Origin: Flavobacterium sp. 140616W15
GTDB taxonomy: Bacteria; Bacteroidota; Bacteroidia; Flavobacteriales; Flavobacteriaceae
DNA: 64,000 nt
Assembly (NCBI RefSeq): GCF_003668995.1
Contig: NZ_CP033068.1
Location: 1,054,001 to 1,118,000, forward strand
Reading direction: 5' to 3'
The number at the start of each line of letters is the position of its first letter. Position 1 is the stretch's first letter. The notes under the pieces were generated by a model. The model was not told the DNA's origin, made no database searches, and saw only the letters and a program-made list of their open reading frames with translations. Below, piece by piece: positions 1 through 9,179 of this stretch. Position numbers and translations under genes: made by a program.

Positions 1-1010
1 TGTATAGTGTAACTATTAATAGTGACGGAAGTTTTGATACGCCTAAAAACTTGGGAGCCGCAATAAATACCGAAGGAAGAGAAACTTTTCCTTTTATATC
101 CGCAGATAATGAGCTGTATTTTGCCAGCGACGGACGACCAGGTTTGGGTGGATTAGATGTATTTGTGGTGACAATTAATAATAATGATAGTTTTCCTGAA
201 GTACAAAATATTGGTGCCCCGATAAACAGTAATAAGGATGATTTTGCTTTTATCATTAACAACGAAACCAAAGAGGGATTCTTTTCGTCAAACAGAGAAG
301 GCGGTATAGGCAACGATGATATTTACAAGCTCACTGAAACAAGAAAATTACTATGTGAGCAAAAATTGAAAGCAATTGTTGTTGACCAGGAAAACAATAA
401 GGTACTTGATAATGCCAAAATTACCCTGTTGGATGAAGAATTTAAAATCATAGACGAAGTTGTAACAGGAGTAGATGGAAGTTATAGCTTCACAGTAAAT
501 TGTAACGCAACTTACCATGTAAGAGCTGCGAAGCAAGATTATGAAACCAAAGAAATTCCAGTAATAATAAAAGCTGAAACAGGTGAAAAAAGCCTAACAA
601 TAGTACTAGAAAAAAGAATCAAAACAATAGGTGTAGGAACTGATCTGGCTAAAACGCTTAATATTCCGATTATCTATTTTGATTTGGATAAATCCTATAT
701 TCGAAAAGATGCAGCTTTTGAACTGGAGAAAATACTAGCGGTAATGAAACAATATCCAAAGTTAAAAATTGATGTTCGTTCGCATACTGATAGCCGTCAA
801 ACTGCCGCATATAACATTGCCTTATCTAACAGAAGAGCCAAAGCAACCATACAATGGTTAATTAAAAATGGTATTGCACCAAACCGATTAACCGGAACAG
901 GATATGGAGAGAGTCAGCTTAGAAATAACTGTTCCGATGGAGTCGATTGTACAGAGTCTGAGCATCAATTAAATAGGAGAAGTGAATTTATAATTATTGC
1001 TATGGAATAA
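1..1010 (+). CDS. OmpA-family outer membrane protein, C-terminal part
   Basis: The reading frame is open from the first complete codon at position 3, so the gene starts upstream of the window and only its last 336 or so codons are present. The first part has the pattern of PD40/WD40-like propeller repeats (FPFISADNELYFASDG followed by a GGLDVFV blade). Next comes a carboxypeptidase-regulatory-like beta-sandwich (DNAKITLLDEE..GSYSFTV). The C-terminus is an OmpA peptidoglycan-binding domain, with YFDLDKSYIRKDA, the VRSHTDSR motif and an SNRRA helix. This architecture is common in Bacteroidota next to PorP/SprF-like proteins and gliding or type IX secretion loci. It should sit at the outer membrane and bind peptidoglycan through the C-terminal domain. 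The exact partner cannot be read from this fragment. Confidence 0.85.
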   Translation, partial: YSVTINSDGSFDTPKNLGAAINTEGRETFPFISADNELYFASDGRPGLGGLDVFVVTINNNDSFPEVQNIGAPINSNKDDFAFIINNETKEGFFSSNREGGIGNDDIYKLTETRKLLCEQKLKAIVVDQENNKVLDNAKITLLDEEFKIIDEVVTGVDGSYSFTVNCNATYHVRAAKQDYETKEIPVIIKAETGEKSLTIVLEKRIKTIGVGTDLAKTLNIPIIYFDLDKSYIRKDAAFELEKILAVMKQYPKLKIDVRSHTDSRQTAAYNIALSNRRAKATIQWLIKNGIAPNRLTGTGYGESQLRNNCSDGVDCTESEHQLNRRSEFIIIAME

Positions 1011-1319
1011 TACGAATCATAGAATAATAAGCAATAGAATTGTAATTTTTTACACTTTATAATTACCACATAAAAACAACTGGAATTATTTTTATGTGGT
1101 ATTGTATTAAAATAAAGTGGCTTTTGTTGATATTTACAGTGGATATTTTTTACGACATAATAAGTGAGAATCTTGTTAAAACTCATAATTTTAAGATGTG
1201 TTACTAAAATGTTTAAATTTTGTAGGTAATAACATGATTTGATGTTAAATACTTTTTAGAATGTCTTATTTTAATTTTTATATTAACGTTCTAAGAGTGC
1301 AAAATTAAAAAGAATTAAA
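1011..1319. other. Intergenic region after the OmpA gene
   Basis: AT-rich spacer. No open frame here has credible coding character. A short inverted repeat (ATACCACATAAAAA-type arms around 1065-1105: CCACATAAAAACAACTGG then TTTTTATGTGG) could act as a transcription terminator for the OmpA gene. Confidence 0.35.
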
Positions 1320-1568
1320 ATGAAAAAAGCCATCACACTTCAGATTAGAAAAGAGAAATAATCAGCAACAAACTTAATATAATAAAATTAAAAGGAAGTT
1401 TAATTTCAAAATGGATTTATAGATATAATTTATATTGATGATTGCGACGATGAATTTCATATCAATTCGTTTTCTATTTTAATTAAAAATAGAAATGAAG
1501 TTCATGAGTTCATTAACTCATTTATAGATAAAGTAGAACTTTCAGACATCATTACAATTTTCAATTAA
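1320..1568 (+). pseudogene. Decayed copy of the small protein gene found at 12.3 kb
   Basis: Reading from the ATG and changing frame twice gives a protein that lines up along its length with the intact 85-residue product at 12320-12577. The matching blocks are MKKAITLQIRKE with MDKTIKLRVKKE, IIKLKGSLISK with VLQLKGSLITK, and DDEFHINSFS with NEDFYLNSFS. The first frame change falls just after the 12th codon and the second after SLISK. The gene is therefore broken by two small indels, unless the consensus sequence is wrong. Both members have unknown function. Their presence on either side of the accessory block suggests a small repeated gene family of mobile DNA. Confidence 0.6.
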
Positions 1569-1687
1569 CAAATTTTATTTTCTGAGTTATTAATTTTTTA
1601 ATTTTACTGCTAAAAACGAAGTTTTAATAATTAGATATCTTGCTAAATTATTATAGTATTTATAACTTTAGTTAAAAGACAATTATT

Positions 1688-1988
1688 ATGAATATAAGCT
1701 TGATTGATTTTTCTGAGAATATACTTCACGTACTTACAAGAAATCCTAAAAAAAGTTATTCCTTAGAAGAACTTGCGAAAATTTCATTCCCTTTTTCTGT
1801 TGATTTTTGTGAAACGGCTAATGCATTTTTTTTTAAAGAAAAAACGATGCAAGAATATTAGATGCTTTAATATTGTTAAATGATGAAGGTTTAGTCAACT
1901 TAATTGTGCGAGTGGTGAAAGCTCAATAAGTATCAATGGATTGATGGAAATAAATAAAAAGGTTTATTCTAATCTAATTAACTTGTAA
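1688..1988 (+). pseudogene. Broken small gene, unknown function
   Basis: An ATG at 1688 opens 57 codons (SLEELAKISFPFSVDF and onward) that stop at about 1861. Moving one base gives a further coding-like stretch (NDARILDALILLNDEGLVNLI), and another shift gives SSISINGLMEINKKVY ending at 1988. The pieces join into one plausible helical protein of about 98 residues that resembles a small winged-helix domain (LEELAK...ILDALILLNDEGLV). Two frame breaks in 300 bases point to a decayed gene or consensus errors. I do not recognise the family. Confidence 0.4.
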
Positions 1989-2009
1989 ACTAAAATTATA
2001 TCTGTAGGT

Positions 2010-3349
2010 TTATATTTTTAGTGTATTTTTATATATTACTCCATCTTTTATAATGATTAAAAAATTATTTTCAGGATCTTCTACTAATTTTATATTTTCT
2101 AATGGATTGCCATTAACTAAAATTATATCAGCATAAGCACCTTCTGTAATTTCGCCTAATTTACCATTTTGATATGGATCTCTTTTTCCACTCATTCTTA
2201 AGAGTTCTGCATTGGTTGAAGTAGCCATTTTTAAAATTTCATATGATGTATACCAACGTGTCATTTTCGATAACTGTATACCTTGTTTGGATGCTAACTT
2301 TGAATCAAAGAGTACATCTGTTCCCCAAGCAGTTTTAATATTGTATTTTTTGCTAAAGCATATGCTTTATCAGTTCCCAATGTCATTTCAATTTGTTTTA
2401 TTCGGTTTTTAGAACCTTCAGGTAAAGGATTTGCTTCTTCGTCATCTAAAAATGGTTGTAGACTCCACCAAATGCCTTTTTCTGCCATTAGTTTTGCAGT
2501 GGTATCATCGGCAAGTTGTCCGTGGTCAATGCATTTTACACCTGCGTTGATTGCAGTTTTAATTGCCAATGGTGTGTAAGCATGCACAGTTACATATGTT
2601 CCCCAATTTTCGGCTGCAGATACGGCTGCTTTAAATTCTGCTTCAGTATATTGTGTTACATCAAGTGGATCATAGTTTGATGTTACACCGCCTCCAGCCA
2701 TTAGTTTTATTTGGGTTGCTCCTTGGCGTAATTGTTCTCTGGTTCGCATTAATACGTTGTCTGCACCATCAGCAACGGCTACCATTCCGTTTCTTTCAGG
2801 ATACGAAAGTTCTCCTATTTTGCGAGGGACATCAGTAGGTAATCCAAAATCTCCGTGTCCACCGGTTTGGGAAATAAATGCTCCACTTGAATATACTCTA
2901 GGGCCTTTTACCAATCCCATCTCAATTGCTTTAGCAAGGGGTAATGAGCCACCTCCCAAATCTCGCACAGTTGTAAATCCCCTCATTAATTGTTTTTCAG
3001 CTGCTTGTGCTGCAATTAAATTCAGCATTGCAAAATCGCTCGTCATTGCTAGCATTTGAGGTACACTTTCAAGTAATAAATGAACATGTGCATCGATTAG
3101 ACCAGGCATTAAAAATTTGCCTTGTCCATCAATAATTTGAGTTGCACCACTTTGATCAGTAGGAATACGATCGATAGAAATTTTTGTAATAATATTGTTT
3201 TCTATAAGAACGTTACCCTTTATAGTTTTTTTGTCTTTACCGTTAAAAATTTCTACATTATTGATAAGTATTTTTGTCGGTTTTACTTGTGAAATAGCTG
3301 TTGTACAAACTAAAAGTAACAATGCAAAGAATAGGGCTGATAATTTCAT
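2010..3349 (-). pseudogene. Secreted metal-dependent amidohydrolase, frameshifted
   Basis: The protein begins with a signal peptide (MKLSALFFALLLLVCTTAISQ) and belongs to the imidazolonepropionase/prolidase-like amidohydrolases. These are TIM-barrel metalloenzymes that hydrolyse amide or peptide bonds. Visible metal ligands are the HxH of GLIDAHVHLLLES, the His of TVHAYTP and the His of CIDHGQ. The frame breaks near position 2346-2351, where a run of six T (A on the coding strand) seems one base short. With one base restored, AYALAKKYNIKTAWGTDVLF runs into the downstream frame (MTRWYTSYEILKMATSTNAELL ... GAYADIILVNGNPLEN), which carries the Asp of WGTD and the usual C-terminal beta-sandwich. 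The start at 3349 is chosen because it gives a clean signal peptide. An in-frame ATG 42 bases upstream adds a charged leader. If the break is real, the product lacks its last metal ligand. Confidence 0.8.
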
Positions 3350-4007
3350 GTTATTTATTTTATTTCTATTTAAGTGTATTTCATTAGGCAAAACTTCATG
3401 AACAATATCTATAAAATGATATCAAAGTTTTTTTTGTAGCTAATATAAGAAATATTTTTACTACCATTTATTAACTTTTTTAAAATAGGGATATAAATGA
3501 CTCTCATCATACTCCCATAGATATTTCCGAAGTGCTTTCTGTAATTAATGCTGCAAATGAAAAATTATAGTTAGTTTGATTTACTATATTCTATTATAAA
3601 ACGATTTAGTTGATTGTCTTTTTTGTTTGTATATTTAGTTGTTTAGATTATTTAATACTTATTATTTGTGATTGTTGAAATATCGTTTTTTGAGCTAAAA
3701 TTGTTTCCGTTGTAAGTTATATTCGTTTGTAATAGAATTTACTTAAGGAATTAGAAGTTCGCAAGTCCTTGTTTTGTGGAGCTCAAGAATTTTAGGTACA
3801 ATGGGGACCTAAAATCAGTAAATCATTTAACTCAGCTTACAATTTGAACATAACTATGTTAACTCTAGCTAATAAGCAAGTGATAATTTTGAATTAGCTT
3901 ACTTTTTGATCATTTTTGTTTCTCGTTTTCTTCTAAATAATTTAGTTATTTGCTTTTAAAAAGAGTAAGAATTAAGGTTTGAGGGTTTTAAACAAGTTTG
4001 AATTTCT
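3350..4007. other. Intergenic region with a 9-bp inverted repeat
   Basis: No credible gene. At 3789-3815 the arms ATTTTAGGT and ACCTAAAAT enclose a 9-base loop. No T tract follows, so this is more likely a protein-binding site or a decayed repeat than a terminator. The rest is AT-rich with no open frame of note. Confidence 0.4.
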
Positions 4008-4015
4008 TAACTTTG
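4008..4015 (+). promoter_or_regulatory. Candidate -7 element (TAACTTTG)
   Basis: The octamer matches the Bacteroidota -7 consensus TAnnTTTG and lies four bases before the ATG of the AraC-type gene, so a transcript from it would be almost leaderless. No well-spaced -33 TTG was found, so this is tentative. Confidence 0.3.
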
Positions 4016-4019
4016 CATA

Positions 4020-4897
4020 ATGAAAGAGAAGATAATAAGAGAAGTTTCCAAGTTTAATAATGAACTGAAACTGCAAGGATTTAAAGCATTTCAGATAGAA
4101 GATGATGGTGCCGAAACCAGAACTTACAGTAGAAAGGAGTTTTATAAAATCTGCCTGACAACTGGTAAAAGCAAGATTCATTATTCTGATAAGACCTATG
4201 AGCAGGAGGGGACTATTCTCTTTTTTGGAAATCCACACATTCCATATTCATGGGAAACCATTTCTACGACTTATGTTGGTTATACGATCTTATTTTCGGA
4301 AGAGTTTTTTAAAAACTCCGAGCGTTCTGAAAGTCTGCAGCAATCTTCTTTTTTAAAATTGGAGGAACACCAGTTTTGAAAATAACAGAAGAACAAAGAG
4401 GTTTTGTTAATACTATTTTTCATAAAATGATTTCGGAACAAAAAAGTGATTATGTTTTTAAAGATGAGCTGATTCGCAATTATATCAGTCTCATTATACA
4501 CGAATCTCTAAAGATGGAACCTTCTGAAAATTTCGAACAAAATAAGAATGCATCTTCCAGATTGTCATCAGTATTTTTGGAATTACTGGAAAGACAATTT
4601 CCAATTGAAACAACTTCCAATCCACTTCAATTAAGAACAGCACAACATTATGCACAACATTTGAATGTACATGCCAATTACTTAAACCGAGCCGTAAAAG
4701 AAGTTACAGGAAAATCGACAACAACTCATATTACCGAGCGGATTATAACAGAAGCCAAAGCGCTATTGCTCCATACTGATTGGAGTGTTTCTGAAATTGG
4801 TTATGCGCTTGGGTTTGAATATCCAACTTACTTTAATAATTTCTTCAAAAAGAATACCGGCACCAATCCTTCTGCATTTCGTCAATCGGAAGTTTGA
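4020..4897 (+). pseudogene. AraC-family regulator, frameshifted
   Basis: Two overlapping frames together form one AraC-type transcription factor. The first (4020-4379) carries a cupin-like N-terminal sensor (KICLTTGKSKIHYSDKTYEQEG..FFGNPHIPYSWE). The second continues it and ends in the double helix-turn-helix (AQHLNVHANYLNRAVKE and WSVSEIGYALGFEYPTYFNNFFKK). The junction is a run of six T at 4349-4354. One added T would read SSFFKIGGTPVLKITEEQ straight through. It is therefore a pseudogene in this strain, a slippage-dependent gene, or a consensus error. The acetyltransferase and hydrolase genes that follow on the same strand are the natural candidate targets. Confidence 0.8.
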
Positions 4898-4927
4898 ATT
4901 TCTTAATCTTTGGTTTGATAATCGTTA

Positions 4928-4946
4928 CTGCCTTGCTTAAAGGCAG
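4928..4946. promoter_or_regulatory. Inverted repeat upstream of the acetyltransferase gene
   Basis: CTGCCTT-gctta-AAGGCAG is a perfect 7-bp inverted repeat just upstream of TATCTTTG (4950-4957), which matches the Bacteroidota -7 element. It could be an operator for the neighbouring AraC-type regulator or a weak terminator for that gene. The position favours an operator. Confidence 0.35.
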
Positions 4947-4982
4947 TCTTATCTTTGTATCTGGTTATTTAATTCAAATATT

Positions 4983-5579
4983 ATGTCAGATTCAAACCTT
5001 ATTTCCGATGCTGCACCATTTCAAAAAGATATTTTTAAGAGACTTTTAGCAGGTGAAACCATACTTCCCAACGATTCGCAAATTGGCAGATTGAGAGAAG
5101 AAGCCTTTGCCGTGAAAGCATTACTTAATCAGATGAATAATGCTGTAAATCCTGAAGAAATCACGAAGATACTAAGCAGGATCTTAGATAAAGAACTTCA
5201 GGATGTTGCCGTATTTACACCTCTTTATATCAATTACGGAAAACATATTACAATTGGTAAAAATGTATTTATCAATTTTGACTGCACTTTTTTGGCATTG
5301 GGCGGAATCACCATTGAAGACGATGTTTTAATTGGTCCGAAAGTCAGCCTCATTACCGAAAATCATCCGCTACATCCTGAGGAAAGAAAAGGACTAACAG
5401 CTAAACCAATTCTCATCAAAAAAAATGCATGGATTGGTGCCAATGCTACGATTTTATCCGGCGTAACAATTGGAGAGAATGCAGTTGTCGCAGCAGGAGC
5501 AGTAGTCTCTAAAGATGTTTCTGATAATACCATCGTTGGTGGAATTCCTGCAAAATTCATTAAAAATGTTCAACCATAA
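4983..5579 (+). CDS. Maltose/galactoside-type O-acetyltransferase (hexapeptide repeat)
   Basis: A 198-residue left-handed beta-helix acetyltransferase of the LacA/Maa/NodL group, which moves an acetyl group from acetyl-CoA to a sugar hydroxyl in the cytoplasm. The N-terminal Mac domain (FKRLLAGETILPNDSQIGRLREEA) comes first. Hexapeptide repeats follow, with the typical NFDCTFLALGGITIEDDVLIGP and WIGANATILSGVTIGENAVVAAGAVV stretches. The conserved catalytic His lies in SLITENHPLHPEER. Length is normal for the family. The gene lies 85 bases after the AraC-type gene and just before the alpha/beta hydrolase gene on the same strand, so the three may be co-regulated. The real acceptor is unknown. 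Confidence 0.88.
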   Translation: MSDSNLISDAAPFQKDIFKRLLAGETILPNDSQIGRLREEAFAVKALLNQMNNAVNPEEITKILSRILDKELQDVAVFTPLYINYGKHITIGKNVFINFDCTFLALGGITIEDDVLIGPKVSLITENHPLHPEERKGLTAKPILIKKNAWIGANATILSGVTIGENAVVAAGAVVSKDVSDNTIVGGIPAKFIKNVQP

Positions 5580-5672
5580 AAGAGATAATTATGAAACTGA
5601 AATGTAGTTATGAAATTTTAAAACAATTAAAATCAAATGAAAAATATAAAATTGAAAGCAATTCAGAAGAAA

Positions 5673-6719
5673 ATGAAAAAAACATTCGCAATCGCAATAG
5701 TATTCCTGATAACAGGACAAGTATCTGCACAAAAACTACAATCAAATTTAGAAAAAATGAACACATCAAAAGAACATTATACATTTCAGCTTAGTGACAA
5801 AGTAATACGTCAAAAAGTGAGCTTCAAAAACCGTTACGGCATTACATTAAGTGGAGATTTATACTTTCCGAAAAACGCAGGAAACGAAAAATTGTCTGCA
5901 TTAGCTATTAGCGGACCTTTTGGAGCGGTGAAACAACAATCATCCGGATTATATGCCAATGAAATGGCAGAACGTGGTTTTATAGCTTTGGCTTTTGATC
6001 CATCTTATACAGGTGAAAGCGGAGGGGAGCCAAGAAACATGGCTTCTCCGGAAATCAATACAGAAGATTTTAGCGCTGCGGTTGATTTTTTAGGATTACA
6101 AAAGAACGTTGATAGAAATAAAATTGGTATCATTGGGATTTGTGGTTTTGGCGGTTTTGCATTAAATGCGACTGCTATTGATAAACGTGTAAAAGCCGTT
6201 GTTGCGACAAGTTTATACGATATGACCAGAGTAATATCAAAAGGTTACAATGATTCTGTAACATTAGAGCAAAGAACCAAAACATTGGAAGCTTTAGGTG
6301 AGCAGCGTTGGAAAGATGCCGAAAGGGGAAAACCGGCAGATGGACCAAGAAATTTGCAGGAAAAATTAAAAGGCGATGAACCGCAATTTGTAAAAGAATA
6401 TTTTGATTATTACAGAACGCCGCGTGGTTTTCAAGTTAATTCTGTGAATTCAAATGGAGCCTGGCTGGTAACCAATCCGATATCTTTTATGAATATGCCA
6501 ATACTTACTTATGTAAAAGAAATTTCGCCAAGACCAATGCTTTTAATTGCGGGAGAAAATGCGCACTCAAGATATTTTAGTGAAGATATTTTTAAAGAGG
6601 CAAATGAACCAAAAGAGTTAATAATTATCCCAAATGCAGTTCACGTCGATTTGTATGACAAAGTAGATGTGATTCCGTTTAATAAATTAGATGATTTTTT
6701 TAAAAAATATTTGAAGTAA
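5673..6719 (+). CDS. Secreted alpha/beta hydrolase (dienelactone hydrolase-like)
   Basis: A 348-residue alpha/beta-hydrolase. I place the start at 5673 because MKKTFAIAIVFLITGQVSAQ is a clean signal peptide; upstream in-frame codons would only add a lysine-rich leader. The fold is shown by SALAISGPFGAVKQQSSG, the GFIALAFDPSYTGES strand-loop, and the IGIIGICGFGGFALNA nucleophile elbow. The elbow has Cys rather than Ser (G-I-C-G-F-G), as in dienelactone hydrolases. The acid and His are probably in the C-terminal LLIAGENAHSR and IIPNAVHVDLYD segments. Relatives are often annotated as acetylxylan esterase or YcjY-like hydrolases in gene neighbourhoods with AraC regulators. The substrate is unknown. 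Confidence 0.82.
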   Translation: MKKTFAIAIVFLITGQVSAQKLQSNLEKMNTSKEHYTFQLSDKVIRQKVSFKNRYGITLSGDLYFPKNAGNEKLSALAISGPFGAVKQQSSGLYANEMAERGFIALAFDPSYTGESGGEPRNMASPEINTEDFSAAVDFLGLQKNVDRNKIGIIGICGFGGFALNATAIDKRVKAVVATSLYDMTRVISKGYNDSVTLEQRTKTLEALGEQRWKDAERGKPADGPRNLQEKLKGDEPQFVKEYFDYYRTPRGFQVNSVNSNGAWLVTNPISFMNMPILTYVKEISPRPMLLIAGENAHSRYFSEDIFKEANEPKELIIIPNAVHVDLYDKVDVIPFNKLDDFFKKYLK

Positions 6720-6733
6720 AAGCCAGATAAAAA

Positions 6734-6759
6734 AAACCGTTGACATTCATCAACGGTTT
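6734..6759. terminator. Bidirectional terminator between convergent genes
   Basis: A perfect 10-bp stem (AAACCGTTGA / TCAACGGTTT) with a 6-base loop lies between the convergent hydrolase and SnoaL-like genes. A run of A precedes it on this strand, so the reverse strand has the classic stem plus T-tract; the forward strand has TTTCTATATTT. Confidence 0.8.
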
Positions 6760-6785
6760 CTATATTTAAAACTAAAAATAGGGCT

Positions 6786-7247
6786 TTATTTCATAGCATC
6801 ATTTACCGTTTGACTATCTACAAACTGTTCAAAACTGATAATTTTTCGGTTTTCCAATTTCCAAAGGTGAACTACTCTGGCGGTGAATGATTTGCCTGTA
6901 ATTTTATAAGTGCCTGTGTAAGTTCCGTAAGCTACTACTTTGTCATCGCTGGCAACGTAATCTTCGGGAGTAAATTTATAATCAATCCATTCGCTTCCTA
7001 ATCGGCTAAAGACATTTTTGGTTATATTTTCTAAACCAATATAAGTTCCTGCATACGGAAAACCTTTAGCTTCTGTCCAGGAAATATCTTTGGTAACATA
7101 TTTAGCCAAATTTTGACCATTTTCTTCCGAAGCTTTTCCTTCGTAAGTACTTTTAACTATTTCAAGATTTGTCATTGTCTTTTTATTTAAAGAACAACCT
7201 GACAATGCAAAGAGTACTATCAGGCTGTAAATGATTGATTTTACCAT
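6786..7247 (-). CDS. SnoaL/NTF2-like lipoprotein
   Basis: A 153-residue protein with a lipobox (LFALSGCS), so probably a membrane-anchored lipoprotein. The mature part has the cone-shaped NTF2/SnoaL fold pattern: NLEIVKSTYEGKASEENG, ISWTEAKGFPYAGTYIG, a VVAYGTYTG strand and the C-terminal ARVVHLWKLENRKIISFEQFVD. Such proteins are often small-molecule isomerase or hydrolase-like, but many have no known reaction. Its start overlaps the end of the MBL-fold gene by 7 bases, which indicates translational coupling and a shared role. Confidence 0.8.
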   Translation of the reverse strand: MVKSIIYSLIVLFALSGCSLNKKTMTNLEIVKSTYEGKASEENGQNLAKYVTKDISWTEAKGFPYAGTYIGLENITKNVFSRLGSEWIDYKFTPEDYVASDDKVVAYGTYTGTYKITGKSFTARVVHLWKLENRKIISFEQFVDSQTVNDAMK

Positions 7248-8131
7248 TTCATTTCTCCAGTATTCACTTTTGCACCAATCATTAAGGCAGTTTCAAAAGT
7301 AAGTGTTGGATATTTTGTTTTCAAAGTAGAAATTAAAGCTTCTGATGTTTTATTTATTTTCAAAGCTTCTTCGTAGAATTGAATGTAACTTTTGGTATGA
7401 TTTACAGCAGCGATATCAAATGGAGAATTGGAATTAGCATGAGCCGGAATTACAATTTCAGGTTTCAAAGCCGAGATTTTATCTAAAACGGCAATCCAGT
7501 TTTTACGGGCTTCAGTAGTTTGAGCATCCGCCATCCAAAGATGGAAACTAGTTCCAAAAACATTAATTCCGCCTACAACTGCTTTGATAGAAGGAATCCA
7601 TACAAAAGTTTTATTCGGAAATTCTTCCAAACCAATGATTTCTAATTTCTGACCTTCCAATTCAATGCTGTTTCCCTTTAAAACCTGCGGCAAAACAACA
7701 TTTGACGTAATAGCTTTACCTAATCGTTCGCCCCAAACGTCTAATTTTTTTTGTGCTGTAGCCTTAATTGCTTCTACAGAAGCAGGTGATGCATAAGCAA
7801 CTACATCCGGGAAATATTTTTTAAATATTTCCATTCCAAAATAATAATCAGGGTCTGCGTGAGAAACAAAAATTGCGGTTAATTTTTTACCACTTGCTTT
7901 AATCTCCTGCGCTACTTTTTCGGCATCCGTCAAAGTAAATTGCGCGTCAATCAAAACTGCGTTTGTTTTCCCCGATACAATTACCGATGCTACACCAAAG
8001 CTGTTTTCTGATGCGTTGTAAACCTGAAGTTTTAAATCTTTAGTTTCGATTGTTTTGAAACTTTGTGCTTGTGATTCCATATTCAATAAAATTAAAATTG
8101 TTATAAATACTCTCGAGATAGTGTGTTTCAT
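7241..8131 (-). CDS. Secreted MBL-fold metallo-hydrolase with altered metal motif
   Basis: A 296-residue secreted protein (signal peptide ending around MESQAQS) with the metallo-beta-lactamase fold: VIVSGKTNAVLIDAQFT, then FVSHADPDYYFG, later VVGGINVFGT and IVIPAHANSNSP. The usual HxHxDH metal motif is replaced by H-A-D-P-D-Y, so two of the usual ligands differ. This variant is seen in a subgroup of MBL-like proteins and may mean altered or absent metal binding. It is followed by the overlapping SnoaL-like gene and preceded by the Crp/Fnr-type gene on the same strand, so the two enzymes probably act on the same unknown compound. Confidence 0.82.
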   Translation of the reverse strand: MKHTISRVFITILILLNMESQAQSFKTIETKDLKLQVYNASENSFGVASVIVSGKTNAVLIDAQFTLTDAEKVAQEIKASGKKLTAIFVSHADPDYYFGMEIFKKYFPDVVAYASPASVEAIKATAQKKLDVWGERLGKAITSNVVLPQVLKGNSIELEGQKLEIIGLEEFPNKTFVWIPSIKAVVGGINVFGTSFHLWMADAQTTEARKNWIAVLDKISALKPEIVIPAHANSNSPFDIAAVNHTKSYIQFYEEALKINKTSEALISTLKTKYPTLTFETALMIGAKVNTGEMKW

Positions 8132-8188
8132 TTCGTGTGCTGGTTTAAATTAATACTGCAAAGATGAAATGAAATGCGATCTTAAAAC

Positions 8189-8204
8189 ATTAAACTAGTT
8201 TAAT
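8189..8204. promoter_or_regulatory. 16-bp perfect palindrome upstream of the MBL gene
   Basis: ATTAAACTAGTTTAAT is a perfect palindrome 58 bases upstream of the MBL-fold gene start and 16 bases after the Crp/Fnr-like gene. Size and symmetry fit a dimeric helix-turn-helix regulator, and the neighbouring Crp/Fnr-type protein is the obvious candidate. Confidence 0.45.
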
Positions 8205-8219
8205 AAATAAAGGAAAATC

Positions 8220-8801
8220 TTATTTTTTGACAGCAATTTTCTTTCGAATATTACTCAAAAAAACATTGGTAATGCCTAAATAGGCAGCTATTTGTATGTT
8301 AGAAAGCCTTTGTGTTAGCTGAGGATATTTTTCTGTAAATTCTATATAACGGGATTCTGCTGTTTTACTAAGATTATCTATCATTCTTCGTTGAAGGGCA
8401 ACGTGGGTTTTTTGGGTCATTACCCGAAATAGCTTTTCGATTTTAGGCAAGTTAGCATAGGCAAACTCCTTATCTTTTTTAGAAATTACAAGTACTTCGC
8501 TGTCTTCGAGAGCTTCTATAAAAAGTTGTGATGGGTTTTCAGTAGTAAAGCTATCAATATCAGTAATCCACCAATTTTCAATAGCAAAATAGAGTATTTG
8601 TTCAAAACCATTTTTATCAATATGATAAACCCGAAAAAGTCCTTTGGTAACAAAACCTTCAAATTTGCAAATCTCGCCTTCTCTGAGTAAGAAGTTTTTT
8701 TTAGGGATTAATTTTTGCTCAAATAAATTGCAGAAATTTTCTATTTCATTTTCTGAAAGAGAAATATGTTTAGCTATATTTTCTTTTAAAAGTGCTTCCA
8801 T
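8220..8801 (-). CDS. Crp/Fnr-family transcriptional regulator
   Basis: A 193-residue protein with an N-terminal cyclic-nucleotide-binding-like beta-roll (KKNFLLREGEICKFEGFVTKGLFRVYHIDKNGFEQILYFA) and a C-terminal winged helix (LTQRLSNIQIAAYLGITNVFLSNIRKKIA). Length and layout match the many short Flavobacterium Crp-like regulators, which often lack residues needed for cAMP and sense unknown signals. No Fe-S cysteine cluster of the Fnr type is visible. It precedes the MBL-fold/SnoaL pair on the same strand, and the palindrome between them is a likely operator. Confidence 0.85.
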   Translation of the reverse strand: MEALLKENIAKHISLSENEIENFCNLFEQKLIPKKNFLLREGEICKFEGFVTKGLFRVYHIDKNGFEQILYFAIENWWITDIDSFTTENPSQLFIEALEDSEVLVISKKDKEFAYANLPKIEKLFRVMTQKTHVALQRRMIDNLSKTAESRYIEFTEKYPQLTQRLSNIQIAAYLGITNVFLSNIRKKIAVKK

Positions 8802-9179
8802 ATAAAAGTATATAAAAAATGCTTGAGAAGTATTTTTTAGCCTTGCTAAGGTACATAAATATTTAAGGCTTCTATATATTTGATTGTACCAACAAATTTC
8901 TTAATTAATTTAAGTTTGTGAATATCGCAATATCAATAGCTCCATTGGATATCCTAGTTAGAAACTAAACTTTGAATCTTTTTATAGTTTGTGCATTTAA
9001 GTATGTAATTATCATTAATTATATGAAGTCAGCCTATTTATAGGTTCTTGTAAGTACAGACGAACAAAAAAGAAAAGGGTACCCTCAACTCTCTGAAGAG
9101 TTCTTATAAAAAGTTGTATAAATGTCTCATGACTTCACACTTGTAAATATTGTTCTAAAACTACAAAGAGACTTCAAAA
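8802..9179. other. Intergenic region before the IS6-family element
   Basis: AT-rich and without a credible gene. It holds the upstream region of the Crp/Fnr-like gene and about 200 bases of unassigned DNA next to the insertion sequence. Confidence 0.4.

Noticed and set aside
2653..3059. Forward-strand open frames opposite the amidohydrolase
   Set aside because: They are antisense shadows of a clear coding sequence on the reverse strand.
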